This document shows positions 1-12,490 of a DNA stretch of 64,000 nucleotides, in pieces (position 1 is the stretch's first letter; each line of letters begins with the position of its first letter). The notes below the pieces were generated by a model. It made no database searches. It was not told the DNA's origin and saw only the letters and a list, made by a program, of their open reading frames with translations. The position numbers were made by a program, and so were the translations under genes. The DNA is from Ceratodon purpureus (taxonomy: Eukaryota; Streptophyta; Bryopsida; Pseudoditrichales; Ditrichaceae): NCBI GenBank assembly GCA_014871385.1, contig CM026421.1, positions 22,992,865-23,056,864 of the forward strand, written 5' to 3'.

Positions 1-619
1 CCAAGAAAATCAATTTCATAAGTAAATTTTGACTTGAGGCTCTTCAAATTATTATTTTTAGATGGGTTAGGAATATGTCCATGCACGTTTTAACGTCATA
101 CAACCTATAAATTTTTTAAAAATGCTTCATTTTTCACATGGAGGTATGCTGAAATTCAAATACAAAGGCCGGTCTTTGATAGTGAAAAAGGCATACGGAG
201 AAATATTGGATTCAAATTCTCAGCTGCAAAATCATGCATTTATATTTTATTTTCATGTTCAAAAAACATAACTTAAAAAAAAGTAAAATCTTAATTTTTG
301 GTGAATTTTTGAAGTTTTTGTAGTCTAATTAATTCTGGGCAGATTTTGAGAATAAATGAGCATAAACTGTAGTTTTGGGCAGATTTCAGCAGCCCCTAAT
401 AGTGATTTCAAACTTTGACTGCAAATATATCCTAAAGTATGAGGAATTGTCAAGCATGAATGATCTTGTTGGAAATGTATGGAAAAACTCCACAATCTGC
501 AAAATAAAATAATAAAATAAAATAAAATGAATCAACTTCATACGATCTATATTTGTAACTGAAAGCTTGACTCGAGTCAAATCGACCTTGCTAGGGCTCA
601 TTTCGACTTTAGGGGTTAA
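1..619 (-). mobile_element. TTAA-terminated DNA transposon copy A, truncated by window edge
   Basis: The right end reads ...CTTTAGGGG followed by TTAA at 616-619, the same terminus as the other copies listed here. Internally, 148-175 (GGTATGCTGAAATTC and an AAAGGCC block) is the reverse complement of part of copy G near 47,660-47,695. Copy A is therefore the same subfamily as G in the opposite orientation. The other terminus lies outside the window. No coding capacity is visible, so it is a non-autonomous relic. Confidence 0.7.
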
Positions 620-2341
620 AAAATAATCTTCACTGTAAGTTAAGACTTTGATTATTTCAAACAGTGAATTTTTTTTACTCAGTACCAAGCAGTCAACTGT
701 AGTGAGTCTCCTCATTTTGCCAAAAAAATTAAAAAATTAAAAGTAAAAAAATTCTCTAAACTCTAACCAATACTGACTGTTTAAAATACCGCCAATTTGG
801 CAGAGAGTGGAGCAGCCTGATGTACCTGGATTGCTGTCAACTCATCAAATGGAGCCAAATTTGTCAGTCGGCTAAATAATCCGACAAACCAGACACTCAA
901 AAGTCTCGACACTTGACGAACCATTACTAATCAGTGCTAAATCCCTGATATGCGCAGCCGAGAACCAAACTCCCCTCTTCAACGTGCTGCCTGCTTTCTC
1001 CGATAATTTACCTGAGTCACTTCGTCCTTGGCATCGCACAATATGGTACGATGTCAATATGTAATCATAAAATTCCTTTGTTCAATGAACCGATTAAAAA
1101 CCAAATATAGAGATCTGGGGCAAGTGGAAGAAAAAATGTCACTCTAGAGCCCAGGCTGCATAAAATTATCTCTTCGGAAGCCAGGATCAAGCAGAAGGTC
1201 AACCCACACTACCTTATCTGTTCACGTTGCAGACGTCATATCAGAAATGCCACCTAACAGCAAGTGGCCACTCCACTGACTCATTTTCACGTTTCAGTTT
1301 TACAACTTCATGTCATGACTCACGTCATGACTCGGTACCAGTTCTGATTTTTGCAGAGTCCGCCCTGTCCCAAGCTACAGAACACATGGGCAATCTCCTT
1401 TTACAGTTTCCTGATCTTTGCAAAAAGTACAAGGCTTTTCACTAGACAAGTTATCTGGTGGATTTGACGAGTTTTTCAATAGGTTGAAAATGTTTTCTAT
1501 AGATGGGAATAAACCAAACTATAAAACTTACCATAGTTTCATACTTGAGATAAAGCGGACATAAAACCAGTCTCATATGTCCAACACCTTAGTTCCTTAC
1601 CCAGTGACTTTGTTACTTGATTATGGAGTGGAACATAATGAGTATGGTGGTAGATGATAATTAGTGAATGATGTGTGTACAAAAATGGGTTAGTGTACTA
1701 AGAGACATAGCAGCAAAGGAGGTTTAATTCAAAATTTTACCAGAAAACTATAATTAATCTTTTTGTTGAAACTAAATTGAAACGGATCTGAGCTTTTTTT
1801 CCTCACTGGAAGTTGTAACTGTGAGAGTTTTTCTTGTAAAGAAATCATCCTCAATGCTCATGGCATAAAGTAACGGCAATAGTGTGCAGTGCCATAGTTC
1901 ACAACTTGGGAATAACAGTGGATTCATGATGCAGAACGTGTGGTAAGTGAACACGGAGGAAGGCCCGGAGGTAGAAACTAGAAAGCCCAGCAGGTCAACA
2001 GGGACTTCGGGGGGAACTTGGAACAGATGCCGCCGGCGCGCGGCCTTGAGCTTACTGCGCAACTCCGCAGCACAGAGTTACGGGCCTCCAGTTGCTTATT
2101 CAGGGCCCCAAAGCGCGTGCCTTGCGGACTGCCTGCAAGCCGGAGCCCCGAAGGCGGCCTTATAATCTCACCTGCCCCCTCCTACTCCCATCCTTGTGCG
2201 TCTCGCTTCTGCATTTATTCTCCGCGCCCTGCACTGCACTGCTCTTTTGCTGTTGGAACTCAAAATATTAGCTGCACTTCGCGTACACTCGTCTCTTGAA
2301 GAAAGCTAGCTTTGGCTCGAGTGCAGGAACAGACAGCTAAA
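620..2341. other. Intergenic region with likely promoter and 5' UTR of the PLAC8 gene
   Basis: No gene is supported here; the short ORFs have no recognisable domain. The first 1.3 kb is AT-rich. From about 1,940 to 2,340 the sequence becomes clearly GC-richer (for example GCCGGCGCGCGGCC near 2,030), as expected of the proximal promoter and leader of the gene starting at 2,342. I did not find a convincing TATA box; CTTATAATC near 2,160 is a weak candidate. Confidence 0.4.
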
Positions 2342-3539
2342 ATGGCTTACCCACCTCAAAACGGACAATGGAGCAGCGGGCTCTGTGATTGCTTCCAAGA
2401 CTGCGCATCATGTAAGACAGCTTCCTGCATGCACTTATTAGTCCGGTCGTGTTTTATTTAATGGACATGTGGAAGTGTCTTTTTTTTTTTTTGAGTGATG
2501 AATCCGCATGTCGAAAATATTGCTTATCATTTTGTACCTTCGGAGGTTGATGTAGTCTTCAGAAGTTTCAGGAGTTGAGCATTTTTGTTTATTCCTGATT
2601 CGTGCTTAGAAGATTAATGTTTCGTCTCCTACAAGTAGAGCTTGTTGTACTGACCCTGTGTGACTATATTTGTGAAGGCTGCTGTTCGTGGTGCTGCCCA
2701 TGTGTTGTCGTGGGACGCATGGCGGAGATCATTGATCAAGGAATCACTTGTGAGTTACATTTCCACGATTGCGTTTTTGGTGCCCTTACTGGTTCCTGGT
2801 TTCTCGTCCAATAAACCTTGCCTTCTGTTATTATCTGAACTGCATACATAGATATTACTCAGGAATATTGTTGAGGAGCGGTGTTGTGATTGAAAAATGC
2901 GGGAGTCTGTAGTTCAGGGTGAGTTACACATCACATGGCTGAGAAGTATTGTTTGGTTGGATGTGGGGGCCAGCGTGTTTGAGTGCAGGATGCATATTCT
3001 ACTTGATTCAAAGTTTCACAGGGTGCGGATTCTTGTACTCATGCGGGTACAGATCCCGACTGAGAGCCAAGTATGGTCTCGCTCCGGAGCCTTGCGGTGA
3101 CTGCTGCACCGATTATTGGTGCCTCCCCTGCTCCTTGGCCCAACAATACCGAGAGCTTCAGCACCACGGCATCGATCCTGCCACCGGTCAGTGCCATATC
3201 CATTTCCACACCATCCCATTATTTTTTAAGTTTAAAAAAGCTTTGAAACACAAATTAAGTTATGCTACTATTGTGTTGTAATATTTTGACAACAAGCATG
3301 TTGCGCTCCATTTGCAAATGTTGGTTGTCACGTTCTTTACTCTCGTGCTTGAATCTCCACTTCCTCAATATTAGCTAAGATCATGCATGATAGTGGCGTA
3401 GAAAATCGATATGAGGCTCTGTTTTGAAATCTTTGGGTCTGACATGAGGTGCTGTGGTAAAACAAATTCAGGATGGGTTGCAAACCGAGCGGCCTATGAG
3501 CAATCTGCACCCGCCCAACAGAAGATGTCGCAGTACTGA
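2342..3539 (+). CDS. PLAC8 family (FW2.2-like / plant cadmium resistance type) cysteine-rich membrane protein, 4 exons
   Basis: Exons are 2342-2411, 2678-2749, 2974-3186 and 3472-3539, all with GT/AG borders and matching phases, giving 140 aa. The N-terminus (WSSGLCDCFQDC) leads into the PLAC8 signature CCSWCCPCVVVGRMAEIID at about residues 25-43. A hydrophobic segment follows (about 49-70, AGCIFYLIQ...GFLYSC). Then comes the second cysteine block YRSRLRAKYGL...CGDCCTDYWCLPCSLAQQYREL, and the usual ending GIDPATGW at about 112-120 completes the domain. The exon 3 start at 2974 was preferred over the acceptor at 3021 because it restores the second hydrophobic segment and the family's TSC-type junction. 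Known family roles are divalent-metal (Cd, Zn) efflux or tolerance at the plasma membrane and control of organ size. Which applies here cannot be told from sequence. Confidence 0.92.
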
Positions 3540-4968
3540 GGATCACGAAAAGTCTATCCATGGTTTAAAGAGGCAAGAATCGAACTGACATCCAAGCGAA
3601 CCAGAACCAAGTCAGGCTCTCTAGTTTCAAGCGTACTGTGATACTGGTTCCATGACATCAGACTAGTCACTGCATGCAATTCGTAAAGTTGTTTCAGTAG
3701 TACAGATACGGTGTAAGGAATCACTGGGTAGATGTGAAATAGACGTGGGTTTTTCCAGGTTACATTATTTAATTTGTATTTCTACCCCACCGTGCTGTAC
3801 ACTGTTAACCCTGCAACTTGCAAGTTGCATGCTTCAATAGATTCTAAATACGGCGTGAGCAAACAGCCAAGCATCTTATAATTAGTGTTGTTTACTGTTG
3901 AGCACGTTGATTCCCCCAAATCAAGGCCCTTAAATTCGAGCTGACTTGTGAAATACCGACTATTTAAGTATTCTCTTGTCCTTCTTTCCGCTTGTGCGTT
4001 ACCTCGTCTCAACATTGTCAACATTGCACATAGTCTAACGTCATCGGCGTATGCAAGGAAGACCTGTGTTGCGAGTGTGTCTAAGCTCGCATTTGAGCTG
4101 AGGTCAAATTTTTTAGCATATCAAATTCACTCGAGCTCATCAAAAGTGTCCACCTCCAGGACGTGAATTTGGAGCAGACATAACCCAAAAGTTTCTTCGT
4201 CGCCATTGCTACAAGGGAAGGTTGCAACGTAGACCTGAGTACCTTCTGTGGGCTAAATGGAAAAGTTTTGAACAAGATGTATTCCTTACTGCATCGATTG
4301 ACGGACTAGACCGAAAATTGACAAAGCTAGAACGGAATATTCCTTGCAATACCAGTTCATAGGCACTGGTATCCATGCATCGGATGTCTATCAATAAAGA
4401 AAAATTCTTGAAATACTTGGTTTCATGTAGTGTTTAGTATACATGCGAGCAGAAACGAATACATTATATTTCCAGATTTTCAGTTCCAAAGTGACTCTTG
4501 AACTACTCCTCATGTCCGCTTGAATTCATAATATTATATTGTTCTACCGATTTTATGATCGTTTCAACAAATTTGAGACGCTCCTTCACAACAATATACG
4601 GTAACTTCGAGTGAGTTGACAGGGAAGCTCATGAATTAATCGGTAGAATATTTACGTATCATGAATCCACTTGGATACAGGAACACGAAGAAGTCATCCA
4701 AAGCCGGAATTGTGGGCAGAATGCTGAGCCTTTCCAATGCAGCCAGATATTCAGTCAACTTGGCTTCCCAACATTCTGCCAACGAAATCATGATTGAAAT
4801 GATTCACAGTCTGGAGCTTTTGTGCGATTTCCACCAAGAAAACAGGGCAAGACCAGTCTAGAAGACTCATATTGTCTGTTCAGCACTTCTCTGGAATTTG
4901 GCAGTTTCAGATAACAAAGTAATACTCTGGATATGAAAACTTATTCCACGTTCTCAGAAAGTGCTCGT

Positions 4969-5018
4969 ACACACACACGCACACACGCACACGCGCACAC
5001 ACACACGCGCACACACAC
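4969..5018. repeat. (CA)n/(CG) microsatellite
   Basis: About 50 bp of nearly pure CA dinucleotides with interspersed CG steps (ACACACGCACAC pattern). It explains the low-complexity ORF in this place. Confidence 0.9.
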
Positions 5019-6490
5019 CTCAAATCTCATGTCCCAGACAAACACAGAAACCATTGTGAATGACAACTACAGAAGTGACACCATTCACAGGGAATGCGTT
5101 ATAATAGCTGGGCAGGTCACACAAAGTTTTCACTCGGCGGTCGATTAGTTGTCTTAACCACCAGCGAATGCTTTCAATGTTTGGAGCATTGAAAGATGGG
5201 AAAGCCATCACTAACTTGAGAGAATGAGGTCCACTGATGGAAGCATTCGCAGTTGGAAAAGTTGTCACCTACCTCTCCCAAGTGATGCCTATCCAGCATG
5301 GAGAAGAGAATACCTTCACAGAACCTAGAGCCCTGTTCTGCATCTTTGCCATGGAAGAATCACAACACCTACTAATCATAAATAGATGATGCAAAACCAT
5401 TCTATCAAGTATTAGTAATAATTTGGTTTGCGTGTCAATTTGGGGATCTTGGACCAAGAAACAGCAAACATTAGCAGTAATGGCAGGCGCTGGAAATGGA
5501 CTCCGAAATTTGGCAAGTATCTGTAATTTTGAATGAGATTGCATACGGTGTTCCCTCGAAAACAATCTCATTGCCTTGCTCACCACAGGATCGATTTTAC
5601 TTGATCTGCAAATCAGGATTTCTGAATTGAAGCAATAATCCCCTCTGTGAAATTACTATTGTTCAATCAACTTCTGAAGAGAAAATCGCGCTTAGAACCA
5701 TAGCTTATGAAGAAGCCAGGATCTGCAACATGTAATGGTGACATGAGCAGCTGAAATCAGTCCCGAGCTCCTCTTAGGTTAAAGATTTGGTTGACGGCAA
5801 TGACCTCTCTTACATAGATGTAGCAAACTCGATTAAATAATTAAATCGTATGAAGTGTTGTTCCTTGTTCTGTAATCTCGAGGATGCACACAGCAACTAC
5901 TGCATTAACTGCACTGCTATGCTGTGACTGTGAACTCAGTTACAAACTTACACCGAGGCCGCATAATGTACATACAGTTATTGTATGGTGGGCTTACGAA
6001 TTCCAGTCGCAGTGTAGTACAAGATCAAGTTTGAACTCTATACATGCTCGGAAGAGAAAACTTTTTTGTTGAAACTAGTGATATTATTTATAATGTTTAA
6101 TTATATAAATGTAAGCATGCCTTAATCAAACAAGTATCTATCAAGACTTTGTAACATTGGACCATTGGATTGGAAAATTATAGAATATCTTTGAAATGTA
6201 TAATGCAATACTTAAAAAGTGAGATTTTGGAGGGTTTGTGACTTAAAAGTTAAATAAATTTTGGATTAAATTTTCAAAAGTTAAAGCAACTAGGTTCAAC
6301 TACGACCTATGTCAACACCTCTTTTGTTGTAATCTTTCAATATCAAAAAACATACTCACAAATAATTATTGAGAATTTTATAAGTAAAGGTAACTTATAG
6401 ACTTACAACTTAGAACAAACTTTTATACATTAAAAAGTGGAAGGACCTTGTACATTGATTAAGCCAAGTATACACAAACTTATGGAACAT

Positions 6491-6534
6491 GAAAAAAAAA
6501 ACCAAAAAACCAAAAAACCAAAAAACCAAAAAAG
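6491..6534. repeat. (ACCAAAAA)n short tandem repeat
   Basis: A run of A followed by four to five units of CCAAAAAA or a close variant, a simple 8-bp tandem array. Confidence 0.85.
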
Positions 6535-9140
6535 TAAAATAAGATAACAGACTTCAAAACACATGAAATACCACACAGTATATGTATTTGTAGGTATGTT
6601 TTAATTTTTTTAATTTTCAATTATTTAAAATATTTTTGTATTTTGTTCATGAGTGTTTTGATAGTTGCACCTCTAAATTGAAATTTTGATTTTCCAGAGA
6701 ATGCATGTTGTAATTCTCCAAACGCCAAGATTGAAAACCCAATTCTTTATGGATTTTTGTGGTATCTGCTCTTTTGACACACCAGCGACAACAATGTGGT
6801 CGCCTGGGCGGCAAAGGGTTAAGGAAACATGGACGGTATGTTTCTGATTCTCAGACAATTTCTGGTCGCTCGATCCGATACAATGATAAAATGTCATCTG
6901 AGGCCATATAACTTTGTACAGAAGACCAATAGTGGTCTTAATTGGGAAGAATAAAACAGCAAATAGTGCAGCTCTTGAGGTACAGAGTCCTGGGGCTTTT
7001 GATCAGTTTGATAAATGGAAAGGTCAGAGTAATGGCGGCCAAACCATCTGTTCAAACACGACGAGAAAGGACAGTGATATAACTCACTCTCAGTCACCTA
7101 GTGATGGCTGTGCAAGAATGATAAATGCTACAAACACTAATTTAATGTATATGTGTAGACACGTAGAGGAGACAGAGTTCTGATCCAACAAGCAAAGGCA
7201 TCCCTTAGAGTAGGAAATTGGAAGCTTCAGAAACACACAGTCGTCCCATGTGGTTGGCCATTGCGGGTGGTCTATGAAGAACTGGAACCCAAGTCAAAAG
7301 TACCAAACACATGACAGGGAAAATCCATCCGGGTAATACAAACGGTTTCTTCCAGTGCTTCAGCATTCAATTTTTTTACCATTTTCATCTGTCTAATGTG
7401 GTCTATGTGACGCAAAAATGGGATAAAAAAATGAACAAGAAAATTCATGTAGTGAATCATTTGAATGAGTCTGTTGGGCATTGAAGTGGAGAAACTAAAG
7501 TTTTAGACAGACTTCAAATGTTCCATTTCTAATATGCTACTGTAGTACAGCACATGTAACAGTCAAATTTGACCCATTTCACATAGGTATAAGGTAACTT
7601 ATACTCCCCATAAGGAGCCATAAGTGCAGGTTTGAGCAGTTTGGCATTGATGTAAATCCAAGTTTGAATTGGTTCAACTCGTACGAGGTTCCATATTTTT
7701 ACCTAAATTACAGAAATACAATCTTTAGATTCAATATGAATCTTTACCAAGGGTGAAGCCTCTTTAGGATTGCCGAGTGACTGGCTTGGAATCAAAAAAT
7801 CATGTTACTTTACATGAAACGAGCATTCTTGTGCCCATTCCTATCAAGTGTATGTCAGGCTAAGGGGACACTGCCCAGATGTCCAGATTCAGACCCACAA
7901 CTCTCCATATTGTTCCAGCAAGACTTTCCATCAGTATTCTAACTGAATGGACTCAAGCTTGACCTCCTGCCATGGCCATATCAGTTCAGTGGAGCAGTAT
8001 AAAAACTGAAATTATTCTACAGAAGTTGCAGAGAATGTCATACTGCTAAAAAAAAATTACATTCAAAACTTCAACTGTATGATTTCAAACTAGACTATTG
8101 TAAGAACTCAGTATGTGGGTTTCTTTTGAGTAAAATTGAATACAAAGATTGAATGATTGTAGAATTTGAAGTAAAGAGATTAAGCTTTTCGCAATCTAAC
8201 CAACATGATCAACAAATTTTAGCGCTTCTTCAAGTGAGAATTTTGTAATAGAGCAAATCGTTTATTTTTTATTATTTCAAAAACGTTTACCTACTTCTGT
8301 ATCAAATTTGAGAAGCAAGGAAGAATGGAAAATGTTTGAAAAAATCTTGCAGTGAAAAGAGGTGCCAAATATTACCATGATACAAGAATTTTTTGGCATT
8401 CTTAGTGGGATCATGTTATTTTTTAAATATATGGTGGCGGACATGGAAGCTGAAGGTGTCATTAGTCTTGAAGCAACTACTCAAAGACTCTCATACAGCC
8501 CACAGGTCAGTATCATGTATAGTTGATCGGAGATGACTATCAAAGGATGAAAGGAGGTACCTTGAGGCACTGCAGGGGTACCAAAGGATCCATGATTTGA
8601 TCTTTGTTGTAACAATGGCTCTCTTGCTGAACTTCCACTATGACAAGTTGCAAAGCAACTTGTGAGCTTGCCATAAGTTACCAAAAGTAACAGATGTGTT
8701 CCAAAAAATAAAAATGAAAATGAAACATGTACTATGATCTGTCCCAACACCCAACCCACACCGACCATCATCAGAAAAGTGGTGGGTGGTAAGTTCAAGA
8801 ATTTACTCCTAGTCAAACACATAATTTGTCTTTTCAATGCTGCAATCTTGTGCGTTGTAATATTATTCATGTACGGGCCTGTGAAACTGGTGAGCTGCAG
8901 AGATGTTCATAAGCGGGAGTGTCAATGACACAGACAGACAGTCCATCATTCCCATGTTATCTTCATGGCTTCTTACATTTGTCAGACACTTCATGTGCCA
9001 GCCTATCCAATTTGTAGATATTCTTCCATGTTCCCTGACTGTAAGTTCCAAATTAGTCCCACCCAGACTCCACTTTGTCACACAAGATTTCTTGTCCGCG
9101 GCTTCCGCATTGCTTTGAAAACAAGTTAAAATTTACAACA

Positions 9141-9204
9141 CTTGGTGATACATCAAAAAACGTCAAACTTGGTGATACATTAAAAAACATCAAACTTGGT
9201 GATA
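9141..9204. repeat. 27-bp tandem repeat, about 2.4 units
   Basis: The unit starts CTTGGTGATACATCAAAAAA and ends CGTCAAA. The first copy is 9141-9167, the second 9168-9194 has two substitutions, and a third begins at 9195 (CTTGGTGATA). The unit length is a multiple of three, which gives short repetitive peptides in both directions, but no gene is supported. Confidence 0.85.
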
Positions 9205-10467
9205 AACTGATCTCACCATACACTATGGGTGGATTATTGTTGCAAGCACATTCATTCATTTGGATAATGTTTCATCTATTTGAACATTTTCAAACCACTC
9301 CAACCAAGATATTGAGTTATTTGAGAAAGTAAACTGAAAATGATAATTAGGGAATAAGTGTCAATCAGTATCACCAATTCTAAGCGTCTTGCTCAATTCT
9401 ATTTGTAATCATCATACTGCCACCAATACTAAATGTCAAAAACATGATAATTTTATTTGGAAAGATGCTTTTAAAACATAACATGTAGTTTCCAATAAGT
9501 GGAAGAATTTGGAATTACTATGGTGCTCAGCACATTCACTGAAGTGACCAGCAAGAGTCTTGTGTTTCACCTCCGGAGGTGTTTATTGCTATAATACTGC
9601 CGGTTGTTGTTATCATTACTGGGTACTTTGGCCAGGAAGTTGAAGAAGGCTCGTTTCAAAAGATTACTTGTTTTTAAACGGTAATAACAAAACAGTTTCA
9701 AGTTGGCAAGCTCATACACCAATCCTTAAAATCCCTAAGCTTGACCCTAATGCACTATTCATGTAAAAAATATTATGATTAATTTACCCTTCCCAGGATA
9801 ATTAAGTGGTTTTGAAGTGCAAATTTACTGTACATTTTACAACTATAGTCAGGGGTTCCAAAGGACTTATTGATGTTGGAAACAGCGGTTCTTCAGCCAA
9901 ATATTTCAAACAAATCAGATCTATCAAACCACCGTCTCCTTATAATAACAGTGAATGACACTGTTAGGATATGGAACTGGAGATTTGATTACAAACAAAT
10001 AAATTGTCGCACTGACTACCATAGTGGTATGTCAGTGTTACAGGTGCCAGACAGAATGTATGGAGACAGATCAGATCAAGTTACCAAAGCCCCAAAGGTG
10101 AGGCATGTCAAGTTTAATACGGTCTAAAGACAGAAGACCGATATATACAAAGGGGATAGTTGGCGCAGCCCCTTCCAGGGGAAGCGTCTCAAATAGATTT
10201 ATATACATCTACACCTCCGGAGGAATCCCCCATGCTCTAAGTACTTCCTAATCCATATGTACAGGGGCTCTTTAAGCTTTAAAGAATTGTGAAGCTTCGC
10301 AGTTGAACAAATAGCTGGTTCATGGAGACGAACAGCTTCTTCAGCCTGCGACAACCACATGACATAAGCACTCTCCTCCAGGTAGTCGAAATGTATCATT
10401 AGTATCAACCCAGCTGCTTGCTTTTCTGTCATAAGAGTATCATAGACCTACGTTTTCAACATTATAT

Positions 10468-12490
10468 TCAAGCAATTGCCGCCGACCGCCAGTTCATGCT
10501 CGTAAGCCCATAGATTAGCCGCTCGGATGATCGGAAAAGGCTGAATAATTTCGAGGTTGGGAGCTCAGGTTCCTGGCGTGGGAGTCCCTTCACTTGCAAG
10601 GTAGCATGACCGATCGACTTCCGCATGGCTTCTACGACTTTCATATCCACAGGAGAGCCAGAGGCGTCAATCACGTAAAATACATTCACAGCCTTGTCAT
10701 CTCGTGTAGTCACGTCTGCGCGGGCAACTGAAAGACCGTTTTCCCGAAAGACGCGGGTTACGTCTGACAAGAGTCCCACCCGGTCATTCATGCAAAGCTC
10801 CAATCTCAAACCCTGCATTCCCAAAAGAAACAGATTAGCCAAAGAAGCGATGATTAACAACTCGAACTAAGGAACTGAAATTAACATCTGAGCAATTCTG
10901 TCATGTCATCTCCAGCAAAGAACATGGTTACTGCGGGTCTAGGAAAACAATTACCTCAGTGGTCCTTCTGTTGATGGCAGCTTCGAGGCAAACTTTAAGA
11001 TGATCCTCGGCATCAGTATCAAGAGTGCAGCCATTCTCGTGACGAATGAAGTAATCCTGAACATAGCAGGCCATATTAGCAATCGAGGATTAATCAATAT
11101 ACTATTTGGAAGATATGACTGTTTACTATCGATACACACTGAATGATTCAAGACCTTGATGCTTCAGAGGAAAAAGCTCACCTGTGTCGTGTCAGGGCCT
11201 GGGGAGTTTATTAGCGCGTGATGTATCACATACTGCATGTCTGTCAGAGTGCAGACGATGTCGAACAAGAGTTTTGGACGATCTTTGCACTGAATACTGA
11301 CCATAGAGTATCCACGGTCGTTCCCCTTGATTTGTATGTTAGGCCTATCCTGCAAGTTTCTGGAACTATCCAGCTCTTCGTGCCCTCTGTCATCGTACAT
11401 CAACTGGTGGAGCCGCCTCTCTATGTGCGTACTTTCAGTAGCATATTCTATCTTGCACCTTGCAGCTTGTTCGTCACGGTCTCCTTTCACAACTCGGATC
11501 AATTGCTCCTTGATATGACCAAGCCTTGACTGACTCTGAATGGGTAAACCCGTTTTCGTATCGGTGAAATAAATAACACACGCCACTCGCAGGTTGTGCG
11601 TCCACACCTCCGCAGCATTCACATTACACCCAAACCTCGTGAGAACAGCAGATATTTCTGATAGGAGTCCCGGTCTGTCAGGCCCAGTTAGCTCAACCAC
11701 TGTGTGGTCAGAGAACGTTAATCCTGCGGAGCGACGCAGCAAATCTGCTGATGACTGCTCTCTCTTGGTCCTGTATCCCAATGACTGCAAAACAACATCA
11801 CAACCAGACGATTAGAAAGTCTAGTCGAGGAAAAAGTAATAAAATTTGCGAACATAATGGACCAATCGAAAGAACCTCGGACGCTCATTAATGAACATTG
11901 CACAGTAGTTGTATACCTTCTGAATGTACTGAAGAGTGTCCTCGTCGGTGACTTTTTTTCCACAGCGATCCACGACATGAAATACTGCAAAAGAAATTGC
12001 ACATGTTAGCACCACATAATCCACATGACACGATGTCTATGAAGACACCATAGCCAGCTTTAATTAAAGATCCGAGTACGTGCATTCGAAACAAACGCTC
12101 GTGACAACGAACTCACCATCCATGAACCAATCTCCGTCGGAAAAGATGTCAGACTTAAATATTGACAAATCGAGGTCTGTGAGCACTTGAACAACATTCA
12201 GAAGTATGCCATGTCTGTCGGCGCTGTAAACCTTCACAACAGTAGCGTTATCATACGTGTCGTTTTCAATCGTCACCCTGCACATCAAATTGCATACATT
12301 CTGGTCAGTTACAAAGAAATATCTGGCATGAAGGACTAGCCATGGTCATATGGAACAGCAGTCCTCAAGCAACACACGGCTAGGATAAGGTAGAACAAAA
12401 AAAAGAGCCATACCTCGGAGGGTTGAAGCTAGAACAAGTTGTCTCGTAATCAGGATCGAAATAGGGCCACCTCGTATTCTCCATCGTCAT
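10468..12490 (-). CDS. ACR: ACT domain repeat (ACR) protein, four ACT domains, 6 coding exons
   Basis: Reading on the minus strand, coding exons are 12490-12414, 12277-12117, 11984-11917, 11784-11182, 11056-10955 and 10812-10468 (stop included). All borders are GT/AG and the phases agree, giving 451 aa, the usual length of plant ACR proteins. The start MTMENTRWPYFDPDYE matches the family's WPYFDP(E/D)YE opening. ACT domains lie at about residues 38-110 (DRHGILLNVVQVLTDLDL), 129-205 (VVELTGPDRPGLLSE), 261-330 (CKDRPKLLFDIVCTLTDMQY) and 339-410 (LELCMNDRVGLLSDVTRVFREN). No nucleotidyltransferase domain is present, unlike bacterial GlnD. Known family role: putative amino-acid (glutamine) sensing or regulatory proteins; ligand and target here are unknown. 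A good acceptor (TTCCTCAAACAG) sits 8 nt upstream of the start codon, implying a 5'-UTR intron. Confidence 0.95.

Larger units (their letters stand above)
3540..10467. other. Long intergenic region without a supported gene
   Basis: About 6.9 kb between the convergent 3' ends of the PLAC8 (+) and ACR (-) genes. All ORFs are 130 codons or shorter, show no recognisable domain, and lack neighbouring exons that would extend them. The longest (8481-8870, minus) has one hydrophobic stretch only. Three simple repeats are listed separately. Untranslated 3' ends of both flanking genes must lie here, but I cannot place their poly(A) sites with confidence. Confidence 0.5.

Noticed and set aside
3022..3186. 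Alternative PLAC8 exon 3 starting at 3022.
   Set aside because: It is in phase, but would remove the second hydrophobic segment; the 2974 acceptor gives the family's full domain.
6673..7097. Minus-strand peptide with a PGDHIVVAGV segment, resembling the OB-fold part of MCM helicases.
   Set aside because: Only about ten residues fit. The upstream zinc-finger and downstream AAA+ motifs are missing and no splice series could be built.
8481..8870. 129-codon minus-strand ORF with a hydrophobic stretch.
   Set aside because: No recognisable domain and no flanking exons; length is within chance for AT-rich DNA.
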